Assembly (NCBI GenBank): GCA_008508345.1 | Contig: QNGE01002429.1 | Span: 33,391 to 97,390 of the forward strand | Source of the DNA: Paragonimus westermani | Taxonomy: Eukaryota > Platyhelminthes > Trematoda > Plagiorchiida > Troglotrematidae | Direction: 5' to 3' | Length of the DNA stretch: 64,000 nt | Shown here: positions 13,901-28,233 of the stretch, piece after piece | Numbering within the stretch: the first letter of the stretch is position 1 | How the letters are laid out: each line of letters starts with the position of its first letter | The notes under the pieces: model-generated | Told to the model about the DNA's origin: nothing | Databases searched by the model: none | What the model saw: only the letters and a program-made list of their open reading frames with translations | Made by a program: the position numbers and the translations under genes

Positions 13901-16692
13901 CGGTATAAATTCTAATCCTTGGGTTCACCTTTTCTGACATTTTTAGAATTGGAAGATAGTTTCATGGACCCAACCGACTGAATAAAATTTATTGGCGTTG
14001 TCGAATACGCATTACTGAATGAGTCATTCTGAATCGCCAGGAGCGAATGAACAGTGATTTTTAAATAGCCAAAATTCTCATTCTTACTTGTTTACTTCTA
14101 ATGGGGCAAAGCGCAGGCAATTATCAATGAAATTTAAGATAGCCTAAAAATATAATTGATCTCCTCTGACTTTTCACTAAGGGCTGTATGGGTCATGTGA
14201 AAAGGGTCTGCAGTATCCATGGAATGAGTTGGTGGCATTAAACACTCAGCCATCATGAGTGAGCAGATTTTTGCATAACGTTAATTTGGATATGTCGAGT
14301 GAAGTGAACCAAACCGATGTGCATTTCGGATTAAATAACTCAAAGGTAACCTAGAAAGCAAAATAATTTTTTCGCCGGGTACACTAACTTCGCATGAAAT
14401 AAAACCGGACGCATAGTTTTGTTGCAAAATAAGGTGTCCGTGAATTCACAGGGACTATAGCGTTTAGATAGAGAGAGGAGTTAATTTTTCTTATTCACCT
14501 TATGTGTTACTTGACAAGATGCCTGAAGTATCCGTCTTCAGTGAGTAGGTTGGATGTGAGTTGCATTTTCTCCTACAGGTGGGCACCGGAACAGGCGCTC
14601 GTAGCTCAGTCGATCCGATGCCAGGTAGGATTTTTCTTAACAATACAAACTTGCACATTTGCACACTGATCACTTAGAGCCAGCTAATGATGAACGTCCC
14701 TTTGTAGCGTCTCATCCGATAGAGATAGGATGACATCTAAAACTGCGATATATTTGGGTGGCTTTGACTTCAACATAAAACAGTTTACTATAGACGGATG
14801 TGAACAACACTAATAGTTCTTTCAGCCTAATAGCCTCGTCTGTTCTATGGGGTCCTTCTATAGAGTGTCTAATGCAACCTACTAAGCTGATGACCAGTCT
14901 ACTAACTTCTCTCTAAATACAAGAGTTGTTAGTGGAGTCTAAGACCTTTTGCAGCTAAAATCTATTGGAATTCTGAAACTGAGGTTTGAATGTGTAACGT
15001 CATCGAAACCCACACACACTCATACGATTACTTTCTCGACAGCCGTATAAAAACTCCATTGTTCGCTAAAGGGAAGCAAATGTGATTAGAGAATTACCGG
15101 TAATTGAAAATATTTGTTAATCTGACAGGTTTACTTCAACAGATTGAAACTAATCTCTCAAAATATGAATTGGTTGCTTTATCATCTACCCGCTTGTTTT
15201 TCAGGGTTGCACAGATTAGCTGTGCTACTATGAACGTCGTAAATACTGACCTTCAGTCATGCCAGAATCCATCGGTCTGACTCACTTGAGCAATGATACT
15301 TCACGAAAAATTTATCCCGTATCACAATAAAACGTTATACACACACCACTTATAATTTCTCAAACTTTTTACTCTCGGATGAACGAGATAAAGTTGGCTA
15401 CAAAGCGGTATGTCTCTTCTGTCTCGTAATTTTTGAACCCAAATGGTTTCTTGTTGTTTCGCCTAGATTGTTGTACTTCGCCCATAGTTCACCAGTTCGC
15501 TTCATCCTTGCTTAGGGGTTGTCATGTTAGCAAAGATCTTATGCGATTAACGTGAGTCGTTGAAAGCAATGTCTGATGTTTTTGAAACTTTCGATACAAT
15601 GTAAATTGAAGTAGACAGCTGCGTTTTGCTTATGCCAGTCACAAAGTGAACTTCATAATATGTTGGGTACGTTTAGTGTGATTTGTTCATTGCCTCACCC
15701 AAATTGCATGAATTCGTCAAGTTTGGTGACTTGAAAAATGTGTAACAAACAAGATTGTTGTACATTCATTGTGGAACCTACCTCGGTTAAAGGTTATTTC
15801 CATTTGTCACTGATTTGGTTCCATTAACAAACTAGGAGTTTGGTAAGTGCAAAACATATGGTTTGCCCTTCAGACGAACATATGTAAAAATTGTATGCTT
15901 CATAACTTGAACAATAGTCAGTCATGATTGTTGTTTCAGTATTCGCAAATGGTTCCCCAACTGTCCAATAGAATGGAAATTTTGCATTCATACATGTGAT
16001 GTTTTATTTATATTCACCTAATTTTCCACAATCTACCTGTAAAAAAACTTGATCAAGTAGTCTGAGGATATTTCATTATCTCTGTCTTAAGGTCCTGTTC
16101 CGGGCACTATCGATTGCTCTGTAGATTCGAGAGACAATTTGACAACCTGTGTGTTGCTCATAAGCAAAGCAACATTTACCTCTGGTCAAGTCACACTTGA
16201 CAAGAAATGAATACCGCAGTAGTTAGAATGGTCACTTTACGAAAGTATGGCTGATGGTCAAACCATGATCGTGGCATGAGTGTACACAACCAGCAAACTC
16301 CAAGGGGAGCTAAAGTGCAGTTCAGCGCTTTGTCTGCAATATCGACGTCGACAGACAGAGTGAATGTCAACGGATCGATCAAGTGCAATAACGCTCAACG
16401 TACGCCGAACAAATTAGCAGCTCTCTTAAGAAAATTTCCAAGTCGTTTACTTGCCGAGTGAGCAAAAATGAAGGCAGTGTATTATGGGTAACAGAGCGCT
16501 TGTTTTTCATTCAGCCAGGTTGCAACTGCAAAGGCACGGTAATATCCAGGTACAGAAGTCAGAAATTTCAAAGTACATGCAGGGCTTATCAACATTATCG
16601 AATGGCAATGCAAAATACTGCGTTTTATGAACACAAACTTTAAAAAGAGAAAATTGAACTCTAAACGTTGCCAGTTTCTCAAATCAGACTTT
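10982..16692. other. No recognisable gene (about 5.7 kb), 3' flank of the SLC43-like gene
   Basis: This stretch lies downstream of the minus-strand transporter gene. I found no domain-bearing frame, no repeat shared with the rest of the window and no RNA gene. A 5'-half tRNA-like fragment with an A box occurs at 14,594-14,622 but has no B box at the right spacing. Confidence 0.45.
16003..16008 (-). promoter_or_regulatory. Possible poly(A) signal of the SLC43-like gene
   Basis: AATAAA on the minus strand, about 685 bases beyond the stop codon at 16,693-16,695. It is the nearest canonical signal I noticed downstream of the coding exon. A six-base match is weak evidence by itself. Confidence 0.25.
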
Positions 16693-17421
16693 TTAGTGGC
16701 GTTTAACGAAGATTATTATGGGTGGCACGAAAAGAACAACAGCAATTCCAACAGCCAAACTGTTTCCTGAAACGGGAGACAGTTCGAGCATACCGTACTG
16801 CAAAAGACTGAAAATACCACCAACAGTATTAACTAGTCCATTCAGCGTGCCAAAATATCGTTGAGGAAAAGCAATTAAGACGAAGTTGACTGAAGCACTG
16901 AACAGAAGTGACCGCAAAATAACAAAGAAAATAAATCCGACAAAGAAAGCAGGTTTGGTTTTCACAAAATTTAGCAAACTGAACGTAATCGCGGCAACCG
17001 CCATAAGCAAAAATGCCGGAGCTATTGCACGTAGATGAATCCAATACACTTCGTCCGCGCAAGATGTTTCCTTTTTTGTTTCCTGCAGCTTCGACTGAAG
17101 TTTTCTGTTAAACACTGCTCGTGAGACGTCCAAAACCGCTCCGGAAATTGGCGATATAACCAGTCCGCACATCAAAAGAGCGGATGAAACTGCTCGCAGT
17201 TCGTTAATTGTGTCTACGTCATCACCAAACACGAAGGTTAGTTGTTGACTCATTTGGTTTAAAAAATACGAGAACCGCAGTAAACCAAACATAAACCAGA
17301 TCGTCACCAAGAAGAATGGCCATGAACAGATGCAACGAGACAAACTTGTATACCGAGATTCCAGTATCGTTTGAATATGACTTTCCACGCTTGGCTTTGC
17401 ATCTGTATTCTCTTCATTGTT
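16693..17421 (-). CDS. SLC43-family transporter, C-terminal exon (TM7-12)
   Basis: This is the 3' coding exon, 243 codons including a TAA stop. On the minus strand it is preceded by TTTTTAG, a good acceptor, giving a phase-0 start that reads NNEENTDAKPSVESH. There are six hydrophobic segments: near residues 30-48, 64-85, 120-145, 150-180, 185-205 and 215-237. Family-like signatures are RAVSSALLMCGLV...SGAVLD after TM7, LRSLLFSASVNFVLIAFP, and FGTLNGLV...SLLQ. These match the second half of SLC43A3/SLC43A1-type major facilitator proteins. The family moves purine nucleobases (A3) or large neutral amino acids (A1, A2) across the plasma membrane; which substrate applies here is not decided. The frame joins the exon at 29,049-29,749 without a phase conflict. 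Confidence 0.88.
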   Translation of the reverse strand, partial: NNEENTDAKPSVESHIQTILESRYTSLSRCICSWPFFLVTIWFMFGLLRFSYFLNQMSQQLTFVFGDDVDTINELRAVSSALLMCGLVISPISGAVLDVSRAVFNRKLQSKLQETKKETSCADEVYWIHLRAIAPAFLLMAVAAITFSLLNFVKTKPAFFVGFIFFVILRSLLFSASVNFVLIAFPQRYFGTLNGLVNTVGGIFSLLQYGMLELSPVSGNSLAVGIAVVLFVPPIIIFVKRH

Positions 17422-20400
17422 CTAAAAATTATTTGGTTTCAATAAAATCGATGAATAACCCGATATGCTGTAAACAATGTGACAGTGTTGTTCAGTATCT
17501 TTGTTCACATTCGAAAAGACACAACCGGCATGACAGAAATATCATAGTATTCATAATTCGATGGTCGAGCTGGACAATTAATTTTGCATTACAATCTTCT
17601 GGAAATAATCTTTTTGGTAACTTCAACAAGGCAAAACATACAAGCCAGAATCAAACTGTATAAGCCCAGTTCACTTCTTACTGGAGACTGGATGCGGGTT
17701 AGTTGGCAAGGATATGAGAGATACGCATCATAAATCCTAAAGCAGTTCAAAAACTTCCTTTACGATAGGAAAAAAGTGTAAAATGTCGATCAATATGGAG
17801 GTAAACGTGCCACGGTACATTTTGAGATTAATTGATTTCAAGTAGAGAAAGGCCCTGGACGCATGACAATCTTTCCTGACATATCAGAAAGTTTCACTCA
17901 CGTGTCTAAAGCATATTTTGTGCACCACTGGATGAAAATATGGACACAGACGCTCAACATTAGTTAATTCCATCAGATTTGATATGAAAGAGATATAGTT
18001 CTAACTTTCAACTAGTCGTACGGCCTGCGATCGGTGTGATTGCACAGTTCACCCATTTATACAAAATAGCCAGTAGCGTGACAAATAGCTAATAGGGCTT
18101 GGCCCGCTGCTTACCATGAGGCTGACGTGTAATATCCTGAAAATACACAGATTTGCCAGACAGGATGAAAACTGATGAAGCAAAGCCAGGCAGGAGAATT
18201 GAAAAAGATGCGTATGCACACAGTTTCTACTTCCTAATATGGCTGGGCAGCGTGAACACCTGCTGATTTCCAGCAAGTCAACCAGCCACCATTGCACTCG
18301 ACTCGGAAAACTTTCTTCGCACCAACCACGCTAATTGCCGAAGACCAGATGCTGACAGTGAATTGGGGCTCAGAAAGCCTACCGAGTAATCAAGAGCCCG
18401 CTATAGGATGTAACACGGGACAGTACATTTGTGAATGTTCAAGAGTGAATATTTCGAAGAAAGCAAAGACAGCCACACAACATAAGGTGAAATCGATTCC
18501 GTCAACTCATGCATTCTACCTTATCAGCTGAAAACAGGCAACTTATTCCTGGGGCAAACTGTCGCTTGTTTGGGTCACAATACTTTTAATAAAGACATGG
18601 TTACCAATAATAATATTTGTTCATATTGGTCGGATATCTTGAATTAATATTGCTATGAACGACTGATAGGTTGTTTGCTAAGTTTTATGCTAGTCTACAG
18701 TGAAACCTTTGTTTTGTTCAGGACGGATTGCTGCTGGTGGTGCTGTCTCTGTGTTACCCAGCAGTTTATGATGCCCGGAACATGATGCTTAACCACGTCT
18801 GACCGCGCAGTGTTTGTACCCGTAATCGATCAGCTGAAGAACAGGTGATTTCTATCAGGACCCTTTTGCAAACGGTACCGTAAAGTAAATTCTGATGCTC
18901 AACCGTAAAGCCAGTTGACAGGGCGGCTTGTGTAATTAGCGTCAGTTTGATGCAGAGTAACCAGCGTTACCTAACCTTACCCATCAGTACTTTTCAGCGG
19001 CACTAAACATGTACATAAGGTTCATGCGGAGTGAACTCTGGAAATCTCCGTTTATCTACCATCCAACAGCGTATACCACCTTTTTAAACCGGAAAATTCT
19101 GTGTTCCCACACACTAAAAAATCGTAAATCAACTCAGCTAACTAGATGCTTTTCGTTGACCGTATTCATCAGTTCAGACTAACGGTCATGAGTGCGCTAA
19201 TCCGCTTTTTAACTTTACCGATCAAAATGCTCGATTGGTTAACAAACACCAACGGACTAAATTTGCGGTATAGTAGAGCCAAACATTCTATCAGTTTGCT
19301 CCAGTTTTACCAGCTGACTCGCGAATGGGGTCATTATGTCAATATAATACATGATCATTGAAGCAAGACTGAATAAATTCACTTGATGAACGTATTTACA
19401 ACTTTTGGATATCAGTTGGTGTGTACATTCTCTGCTAACAGTCGTTCGAATTGCTAGCAGTCCAGCCAAATGGTTTGTTAGTAAACTCTCATAAACAGCA
19501 AACTAGTCATCAGATTGGTTAAATTTAAGACTTGGGTAGGCTGATTTACCCTTTGATTGGTCTTGGGATCTTTCCATGAGCACTGCGAAACTTCACTAAC
19601 GGTGAAACCAACCGAGAATATCCAACAATGAATTTACGAAACTTCATCTTCCATATGCGCTGACATGCTCTGACGATTTTTTCTCTACTACATACTCAAG
19701 ATTACCTGGTGTATTTTATCAACTGAATTAAGCCAGATTGTTTAATGCGACAACCGAGTGAAACTTTTTGTTAACTCGTGTTTGTTATGCGTTACTGGGT
19801 GAGGTATTAAAATTGCGGTCGGTCTGTCTGAGGTGGCAGTGAATTTTGGTAGTTTTTAAACCATATACTAACCCTTACTTCCCAAACTGCTATGCTGTTC
19901 ATGCAACCGTTGAGTTGGCGGCTTAACTAGAGATCGAAGACGAAAGTGACAAACGTGAGGCATATCAAGTGAACCTGCCACAGTTATTTTACGGCTTAAT
20001 AAAGAACAACACTGACACCTTTCAAGACTGCCAATCGAAAAGTGATCAGTCAGTTGTGGAATGCCTGCTGTTTAAATCAACATTCTACACAAGCAGCATA
20101 GGTAATCACACAGAAAAGTAGCAAGGTTACTACCATTTGGCGTCCGAGTAACAATAAGGTTTCGGTTATGTAAGGTCAAGGCATGGTTTTTCCGGGCAAA
20201 ACCGGTCACTGAAATGCAGATGAAAGCCAACAAACGTTGTTAGAAAGGCCATCATGATTAGCATACAGTGGAATTCAATGACACCTCTGTTGTGAAAATT
20301 TATGTTCCATTTACTTGTGTACCCGATTTTGTTGTTTTACTGAGAAGTCTTGGCTCATTTTCACCGCAATGAAGTATGTGAAAAATACACCGCTCTCAAA

Positions 20401-23400
20401 ATTATTTTGCTTACTGTTCTGCCACATGTTTGAAGTTTCGGATAAAAGACCCTACGTAATACTGTAGGTTTTCCTTCTCTTAAGTGTTCCATGTATCCTG
20501 CATAATGTGTACCCAAATGCCAATCTCGTCAATTTTTGAAAGACCACTGAATAATGGACTATTATGATACGCACAAAGTGGACACTGGTCGTAAATGATC
20601 GAAGTTTTTTCATTTTCGTGAACGCATCAGCCAGCCCGCTTTAAAACTGGAGACAGGATTTAAGCGTCCATCTTATTGAATCTCACTATTAGCATATTCT
20701 AAAGATAACCGACATGCGAATCCCGATGAACGTTCTGGTGTCCTGATCGTGGTAGCCGCCAATCCACCAACGTCACTTCAGGCATTACCAGCTTGACATA
20801 TCTATGCGCGAAGGCACAGTGACTTGCATATACCGTTCAGTTTGCCAGAGTTACTATCTGTTTTGTGAGTGAACCGATTTGGAATATATAAGCGATCTGT
20901 TTGAGTTACCTATTAAGAATAAAAATTGCGAAGTGACCCTAAGTCACACTAATACTGACGCTGACAGATCACAAAAGAGGTCTGTTTACGAATCACAAAA
21001 CGACTGGTTCGGAGAATTTTCCATTGTTTATCTTCAAGAGTGAGAAACAGCAGGAGTTTCAGAAATTTCGGCAGTGGGTGATACCAAGTGGCGACTTTTC
21101 ATTCACGGTTACTAGTTGGTACATAAATAGAGAGCATGTATCAGTTGTCGAATGTAGTCACTTTTAGATTGAAACTTTAGGAAACTGATTGTTTTGCGTT
21201 AGATTTCTTGAAGTGTCACTTTGCGGAAAGGTTTTGAATAGGATTACATAATAAAGGTAACGGTTTATGAATAACCGCAAACCATTTTCCCGTCTGCACA
21301 AATTTTTACGTGGGACGTAAGTGGGCAAACTCGCACGCAGAAGTAAACCACCGTCACGATTTGCTGCGTTCTGGCAGAAGGTAGTAGAATGAAGAGAAAA
21401 CCTAATATTATGGATGATTTAAACCTGTGTATAATGTCTCTGTCTGAGTTGTGCAGATTCCGTGTCTTGGCATTAACTGTAATAACGATAACCACTAGCC
21501 AGTTACTCTGCACAACTTGTTAGGAAATGGTCGAATTTTGCCCCAATATGTTAACAGGTATCACGTAAATCAAGGTTAGTAGTTAAAAGACGTCCATGCA
21601 CACCTGTAGTATGAAAAGCCCACCTGTATGTTTGAGCACACAAGTGGCACCGGTTAGTCAGTTGTCAGTACATCTTCGCCGCCAAGTGTCTTTGAAATAT
21701 GAAGCGTGTTCACCGACTCACTAATACTTAACAGATATGAGTACATACATGTCGTTCGCAATAAAAACCACTTGATCTGAGGAAGAATTATCATTTCGAT
21801 ACAATGAATTTGGGGCTCACTATGTGCCACAGCAGCGTGCCACTTATAGAAATCGTCCGTTTGCAGTGGGGATAACTCTGGTGTGGATAATATCGGCAGC
21901 CTTGAAGAACTCACCGAGGCCGAAAAAGCCATGTATTGCTTTTGTAGGTTGCACAACCGGTCTGTGAGACGGCAATGGTTTTATTGCTACTCTTAAATCT
22001 GCTGTGGATTCTTAAAAGGGACAGGAAATTGTCCAACAGATTAGCACAAATTTAACTTTGACTGCCGGTTAATAATAAGCTGGGTTTCCAAGGGAAAACG
22101 TGAGCCGGGAATATCAAAAATCGGGAATGATGTACCCCATCGTTTACATCAATAAGATGGCTCTGAGATGGCTGTCAGACTCACTGGATCATGTACAACT
22201 GTTGCAAAGTGAGTGAAAAAAATACTGAAATGAGAAATGTCTGAACTATCAGCCATCAACCAATATTCAGTCTGAACATATGTGACATGCTGTGGTTGCC
22301 AAATAAACAGAGTAGCTAATAATATTATTTTCGGTAGTACAACACTAAGTGAAATACAACAAATGTATTCACCATCTGGCTGCTAGCACGAAATTAGACA
22401 AATCAATAAAATGTTCTCTCGATTCCACCAATAGTCAGTTTCAGAGCTTATTGCCTAAAAGTAGTTCTGTAACCATAACCGCATTTCGGTTCGATGTGAA
22501 AAACAGGTCACACCAGACAGACGGACATGAAAGTGAAATTCTCAGTGGACATTCGTTAGAAATCTTGTGTTTGTATGGGACCATCCACGATCGGATCAAT
22601 CTGGCTGGTATGTTTTAACATAGTGTTTTTAAACAACCGTTTTTCGCATCTGCTTACTATAGAGGTAAGTCATTAGCGCCATGGTGAACTAAGTAACGGA
22701 AAGCACAAGTGGATGGCTGACGTTTTTGAATTTATACATCGGCAAGTGTTTAAGGACGGTGCATTAACCGAAAAGGTCACATGCATTTTAAGCAGAACAT
22801 TATATGATGGAAAACTGGAAATTCCACCAACGAAGTGAGCATCGGAAGTGAGCATCTCATTTACTGTAGGCGGTATAGCTTCCAGTTCTCTAGTTAACCC
22901 GATCACTGTGCCGCTATTAATGAACATCAAGTGGAAATCAGCTAGAAATCTGAAGAGATTTGCAGTTGTGAACATGGGAAATCGGAGCGATAAATGCGAC
23001 CTTCTGTGCGTCCGCTTTTTTTGAACGGCAACTGACAGTGCGATAAGGAAGGTTATTAGAGAATCCCTTGCAGGAATTGTGTGGGTTTCGTTGGGTATAG
23101 AATAAAGTTACTATGTCAAAACAAGTGTGCAAATGGCATAAATGGCCGTCCGGTAAGACCAACCATTACCGTGTTACCTAGTTGCTTTAATCCGTCAGTT
23201 AGTCAGATCACACGTTTTGTAGTGATTCTGAACATTGCTGCAGTGTTACCGTTCAGTATAACTGTGCTGATAAGCGGTGAACATCAACGTTTACTTAAAG
23301 ATAATGAGCTAATGTGACAATATTTACATTACGCTCACTTCCTTATTCAGCATTAAACGTATTGCACAATGTTCAATCAGACAATAAACCAAACAATCCT

Positions 23401-26400
23401 CATAGGATTAAATCGACAGCCTAGCTTCTTTAAATATACATTGTTTAGGTAACCAATAAGAATATCTAGCAAGATTTGTATGATAGCATTAAAAAGTCAC
23501 CCGATCAACAGCAAGAGTGGCTATAATGTTGAGGACTAGGTAGCTATAGTGTATTGCATCCGAACGGCCATAAGTCCTGACAGACATTCAACAGATGGTA
23601 TTTTCTGCGTTTCAAGTCTGAGATGTCAAAGTTAGGTATAGCATTGTAATATCTCAAAGTAAATGCAAAGCAAAACAGACGCATTCAACCCAGATCATCC
23701 GGGTTCATGAATTGAGTGATAAGCTACCCTCATTCGACTCATCCATTGATGTGTATTTGTTCGGTTTCAGTTGAAAATAAACTTAGAAACGTCAATCAGA
23801 GTAGCCACTCTAGTTTAAAGAAGTGGCTAATGGTTTCATTGGTCTTTCGCCAGATGAGTGTAGGTAAACAGAAATAAACTACTGCAGAATATTTTAGATT
23901 ACGGTTCAAAAACCAAAGAATTCACTTATTGAGGCTGTGAAATGCGTTGTGTCTCAGTGTGCATTCTGACGCTGAACTACTTTTGCATGAAGATTCACTT
24001 TTTAACCACTTTGTCTGCTTTGTTTGCAAAACTTCACACACGAAGTCTTAAGGTAATAGTGAAACATGTGGCTAAATCGGACATTGAAATAAAAATTAAA
24101 CATAAGAAATTTTCCTATTATCTAACCAATAATCACTCACTGAAATATGACACATGACAGATATTTCAACTTTCAGACTCGAGCAGACCTGAAGAGATGT
24201 ATTAAAGTACGGGTTGATCGAGCAGAATGACACTTCTAACTATGAAAATGGGGTATGTCTTCACAAGTTAAGCATTAGTAGCTTCGTTGGTTGAATTAGA
24301 GTGGACATTGAATGATTATTCGTTAGTTCACGCGAGTGAATGTGACAAGGAGTAAGAAGTATAGTCGCCAACCGTTTACATCTGCTGTATCCTTCCCAAG
24401 TCGCACGTAACACAGACTTATTTGAGGCTAAAAATACCGGTTATATGGAGAAGCACGAAAGTGAACTACTGAAGTGGGAACAACAATGTTAATTGGCCAC
24501 TGCTAATTCTAAGTTAATGACTGATTTGGTCCCTTATGCCCTAATGCACATTTTACGCCGTTATCAGTGGATAGGATCCTCTATGCATTTGCTGACCTCG
24601 AATGAACGGGTACCACGAATGCAGTGGTTTGCTTGCTAAACTTAGCAGCCGCTTTTGTCGTTTATCTAAGATTAAATACAGTCCATAAGTAAAAAGAAAT
24701 ATCAGGAGCACTCGCAGAAAAAATACACCGGTACAGTCTGCATAAAGTCACCTATGCTTTTTTACAAAGGCTTGTGGCATAAATAATACGTCACAATTTC
24801 CAGGCCGTTCACTTGAAGATATCCGGACAAGCTTACACGCACTGAATTGGCAGAAAAGTTCTCCTTCCACTGCGACAAAACCACCGTTTTGCAGCAAACC
24901 GCAATGTTGGATGTAGGGTCTCGAGACCTATTGTTCTCTGCGTGGTTTGCCCACCTGGTTCCGAGAGCGGCAACCTAACTCGAGTTTGGAAGCCGAACTT
25001 CTATCCACAATGAAAAACTGTTACCAGTAGCCTATGGTCTCAAGCAGGCATTTCAAACATGGTACACGCAAAATCACTGTTGAACATGAGTACCTTCCCA
25101 GCCCTTCCGTGCAGCTGGTGAATGGTCGTTCAGCGACGTTCTCTTGTTGAAGCCAGTACCCATACCACAAGTAGGTAGATACTAAAGGCCAACGGGGCAG
25201 TATTAAGGTAGTGTGCCCACAACGAAAAAGAGGTGCAACTTCAACAGCTTTCTCTTAAACTATAGAGCTGACTACAGGACTGATCGAGGCCTCCAGAATA
25301 AAAATAATAAGTTCTGCTCTGAGGTATTTTCGGCCCGGCCGCCCATTGATGAGCGATTATCTCGCCCTATTCTCCCCCCGGATCTGTCTCTGATAGACCC
25401 AAATATTGGTGAAAAATAATCTCGCGCCCTAAAAGGCATGGAAAACACCGCTCCAGACTTGGATAAACAATTGCCAAAACACCCGAAGGGGTGATAAAAC
25501 GGTTGAATATTTCGACCTCTCATTGCTGGCTCAACTTTGTCCAATACACGCCTACTGGTCTCACATCACGCTGGGAGTACACGATTAGTCTCATGGTTGT
25601 TGTCACTGGTTAGCTGCGCGTACCCACGTTTCATGACACGAACCATAAAATCACCCACGATCTTGAGGTACACTGAATATTTGTACACTTCCACCAAGTG
25701 ACGTTGATAGCTGAACTGATTTAAAAGCCCCACTTGGTCTCATATACGGGGTACAGTAACTCACCTGGTACGCATGCCTGACAGGTGACACCAACCACAA
25801 ATCCAGTGGTATATTTTGATCAACAAACATATTCATTAAGCTAGCTACGTTTACCAAAATGCGCGGAAGTCTTAACTGGCAAAAAGGACTACTAGTAAGC
25901 CACCCAGTAAAACCGTTGCTGATGTTCTATCAACTTAAGTATGCCCAGTAGTACACCATTTGATCGTCCCTCCCACTGTCATAGGGCTCGAATTTCAATC
26001 CGAGAAGAAGAATTAAGCACTAGCGTCTATTAGGAACAGGCTAAAAACCAGAGCAGAAAAGCTACGATTATGTATGACAAGCGATTATCACACACGGCAG
26101 TTAAGACAGAGTGCACGTGTCCCCGGGTGACAAGGGCTGGTTACGGATCGGCAGTCGGGCGATTACTGCGAGTACCTGAGTACGCCGATACAGCCGTACA
26201 CGTAGGTCATGTATAAGCACGAATACTGCTGTTTACGCATCAAGGCCGCCTGTGTGTTGCACGCTCGTGTGAAGACTCAAGCTGCGTTCTAATTGGTCGA
26301 GCCTTCGTCCACCAAGGGCTCGTTCGTCCAAGCTTATGTATGTCAGTGTAATATGTGCTTCCTCTGAGCCACGTGTTCTCCCTGCCGTTGTTATTGCCTG

Positions 26401-26875
26401 TAAAGCTTACTGCTGATCGCACAGGACTGAGGAATGCAACAAATACATGCTGACAGCTGTGTCCACCTCAGGCTATGCGTGTGTAAACATATGCGACTCG
26501 CCTATGGATACTGGCAATCATGCTTTTGAACAACATGCATAAAATCACATTAACACAGACGTACGCAAGAGCGGGACATTTGGGGCAGTGCCTTGATGAA
26601 TAGTAAATGTGGGACACTTGAGGTAGTCTAACCGTAGGTTAATTTTTCTAGACATGCGTAGCGAACGTTAAATATATCCGTGGTTCATCGAACTCGTGCT
26701 ATCTTTTATTTAAACGGTAGGTATGTTATTTGGTTTCCTCTCACCGAAAGGTCTCACGGTTAAAATGTTGGTAGGAAAACGGAAGGAGTGTGACAGATTT
26801 TGTTTGACCTTCACAAATGTGTGCACATTGGCAAACAGCTTGAAGACATTTGAAACACTGAGTTCCCTTCAATAA

Positions 26876-27239
26876 CTTCATCAGCGCAGAAAGAAGACAT
26901 ATGTTGCGATATGTTAACATTTCGTTTACTCTCATCAGTCGCAAACGTAAAACATGCAAGTTATATATGACAGACAATTAGAGATAGACAGGGTATGGAC
27001 ACGCATACAATCACACCACGTATTGTCATCACCACCACGGCAACCCTATAGGTTGCTTCACCCACTTTTGTGCACANNNNNGGTGATGACAATACGTGGT
27101 GTGATTGTATGCGTGTCCATACCCTGTCTATCTCTAATTGTCTGTCATATATAACTTGCATGTTTTACGTTTGCGACTGATGAGAGTAAACGAAATGTTA
27201 ACATATCGCAACATATGTCTTCTTTCTGCGCTGATGAAG
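26876..27239. repeat. Perfect inverted repeat (158-bp arms) around a 5-N gap
   Basis: Bases 26,876-27,033 are the exact reverse complement of 27,082-27,239. Between them are 43 bases of unique sequence and the gap 27,077-27,081. No mismatch was seen by eye over the arms. A perfect palindrome touching an assembly gap usually means a misjoined or foldback contig end rather than genomic structure. It lies within an intron and does not affect the coding call. Confidence 0.9.
27077..27081. other. Assembly gap (5 N)
   Basis: Five undetermined bases at the centre of the perfect inverted repeat. Confidence 0.99.
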
Positions 27240-28196
27240 CCTGAAGACAACCGTTAGCTACAGCTCCTGTAGTTTACTAGTGTTTCTTTCTACACATTAT
27301 CCATAATTCGTCTGTCTTCCATTCCTTCCTGCCTTTGGATTACAAAGCGGGAAGGTGCTGTTGACGACGTATCTTGAGTTCTCCAAGTAGAACTTTCAAT
27401 CACAATTTCTTATTGGCTTTTCCGTCCTCATTTGTGCCGAATTTGAGTTGGGGCCTTGTAAAAACGGAGTCACAGTGAAAGTCTTGAGAAAACAAACGTG
27501 TCAACCTGAAAATCTTAAAGCTTACTGCGAACATATTTGTAATGTCTCGCAATTACCATATGACTGCAACCTGCGGTTTTCTGACAGTAAGCATTCCTTA
27601 AAGTCAGTGCAACATGCGAAGAATGAAAGTACTGTTTAAAGACTGAATAATAAGCTTGCATGCAAAACAGACACAAACAACCTAGATACGTTCACCGGTT
27701 GACGAAACCAATCGTTCGAATGTTCTCACGGCAGAAGTCGGAGAGATTAGTCTTATACCATGTTAAATCAGCTATCAAGACACCTCCGGAACTCTAGATT
27801 TAATCAGTCACCGAAACTAGTATACACTAACTCGAGGAACTGACAGAAACACTATACAAATCCACGGAGAATTCAAAAAGCATACAATGCCATCTGACTT
27901 TTGAGCGGCAGTAAACTTCAAAAATAAGCGTGAATACAAACTTTTAACGTGTGGTTCATGTGGTTTCCAACTCCACTGGTGTAAAATTGCGGTCGTAGAC
28001 GTACATTGGCAACTAAGCTGTTTGTTTACGAGACAACTGGAGTCTTAGCACATTTTTAAACCACCTCGATTTCTTGGATGTAATTTGGAACTGTGTGTTG
28101 TTACCCTTTTCACATATGTCGTCATCATTATAGACAGCAGCACATCTGTGGTTCACATTAATGCACATAATCAGGAAGAGAAAGCAAACCCTGTAT

Positions 28197-28233
28197 AGAA
28201 AGAAAGAAGAAAAAAGAAGGGGGTGGGAAGGGA
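28197..28233 (+). repeat. Polypurine tract
   Basis: A run of 37 bases of A and G broken by a single T (28,224). It is GAAA-rich first and G-rich at the end. It sits in the transporter intron, where the minus-strand transcript would carry it as a polypyrimidine stretch about 0.8 kb after the donor. Confidence 0.85.

Noticed and set aside
14594..14622. 5'-half tRNA-like fragment with A box TAGCTCAGTCG
   Set aside because: No B box or T arm at usable spacing; at most a truncated SINE.
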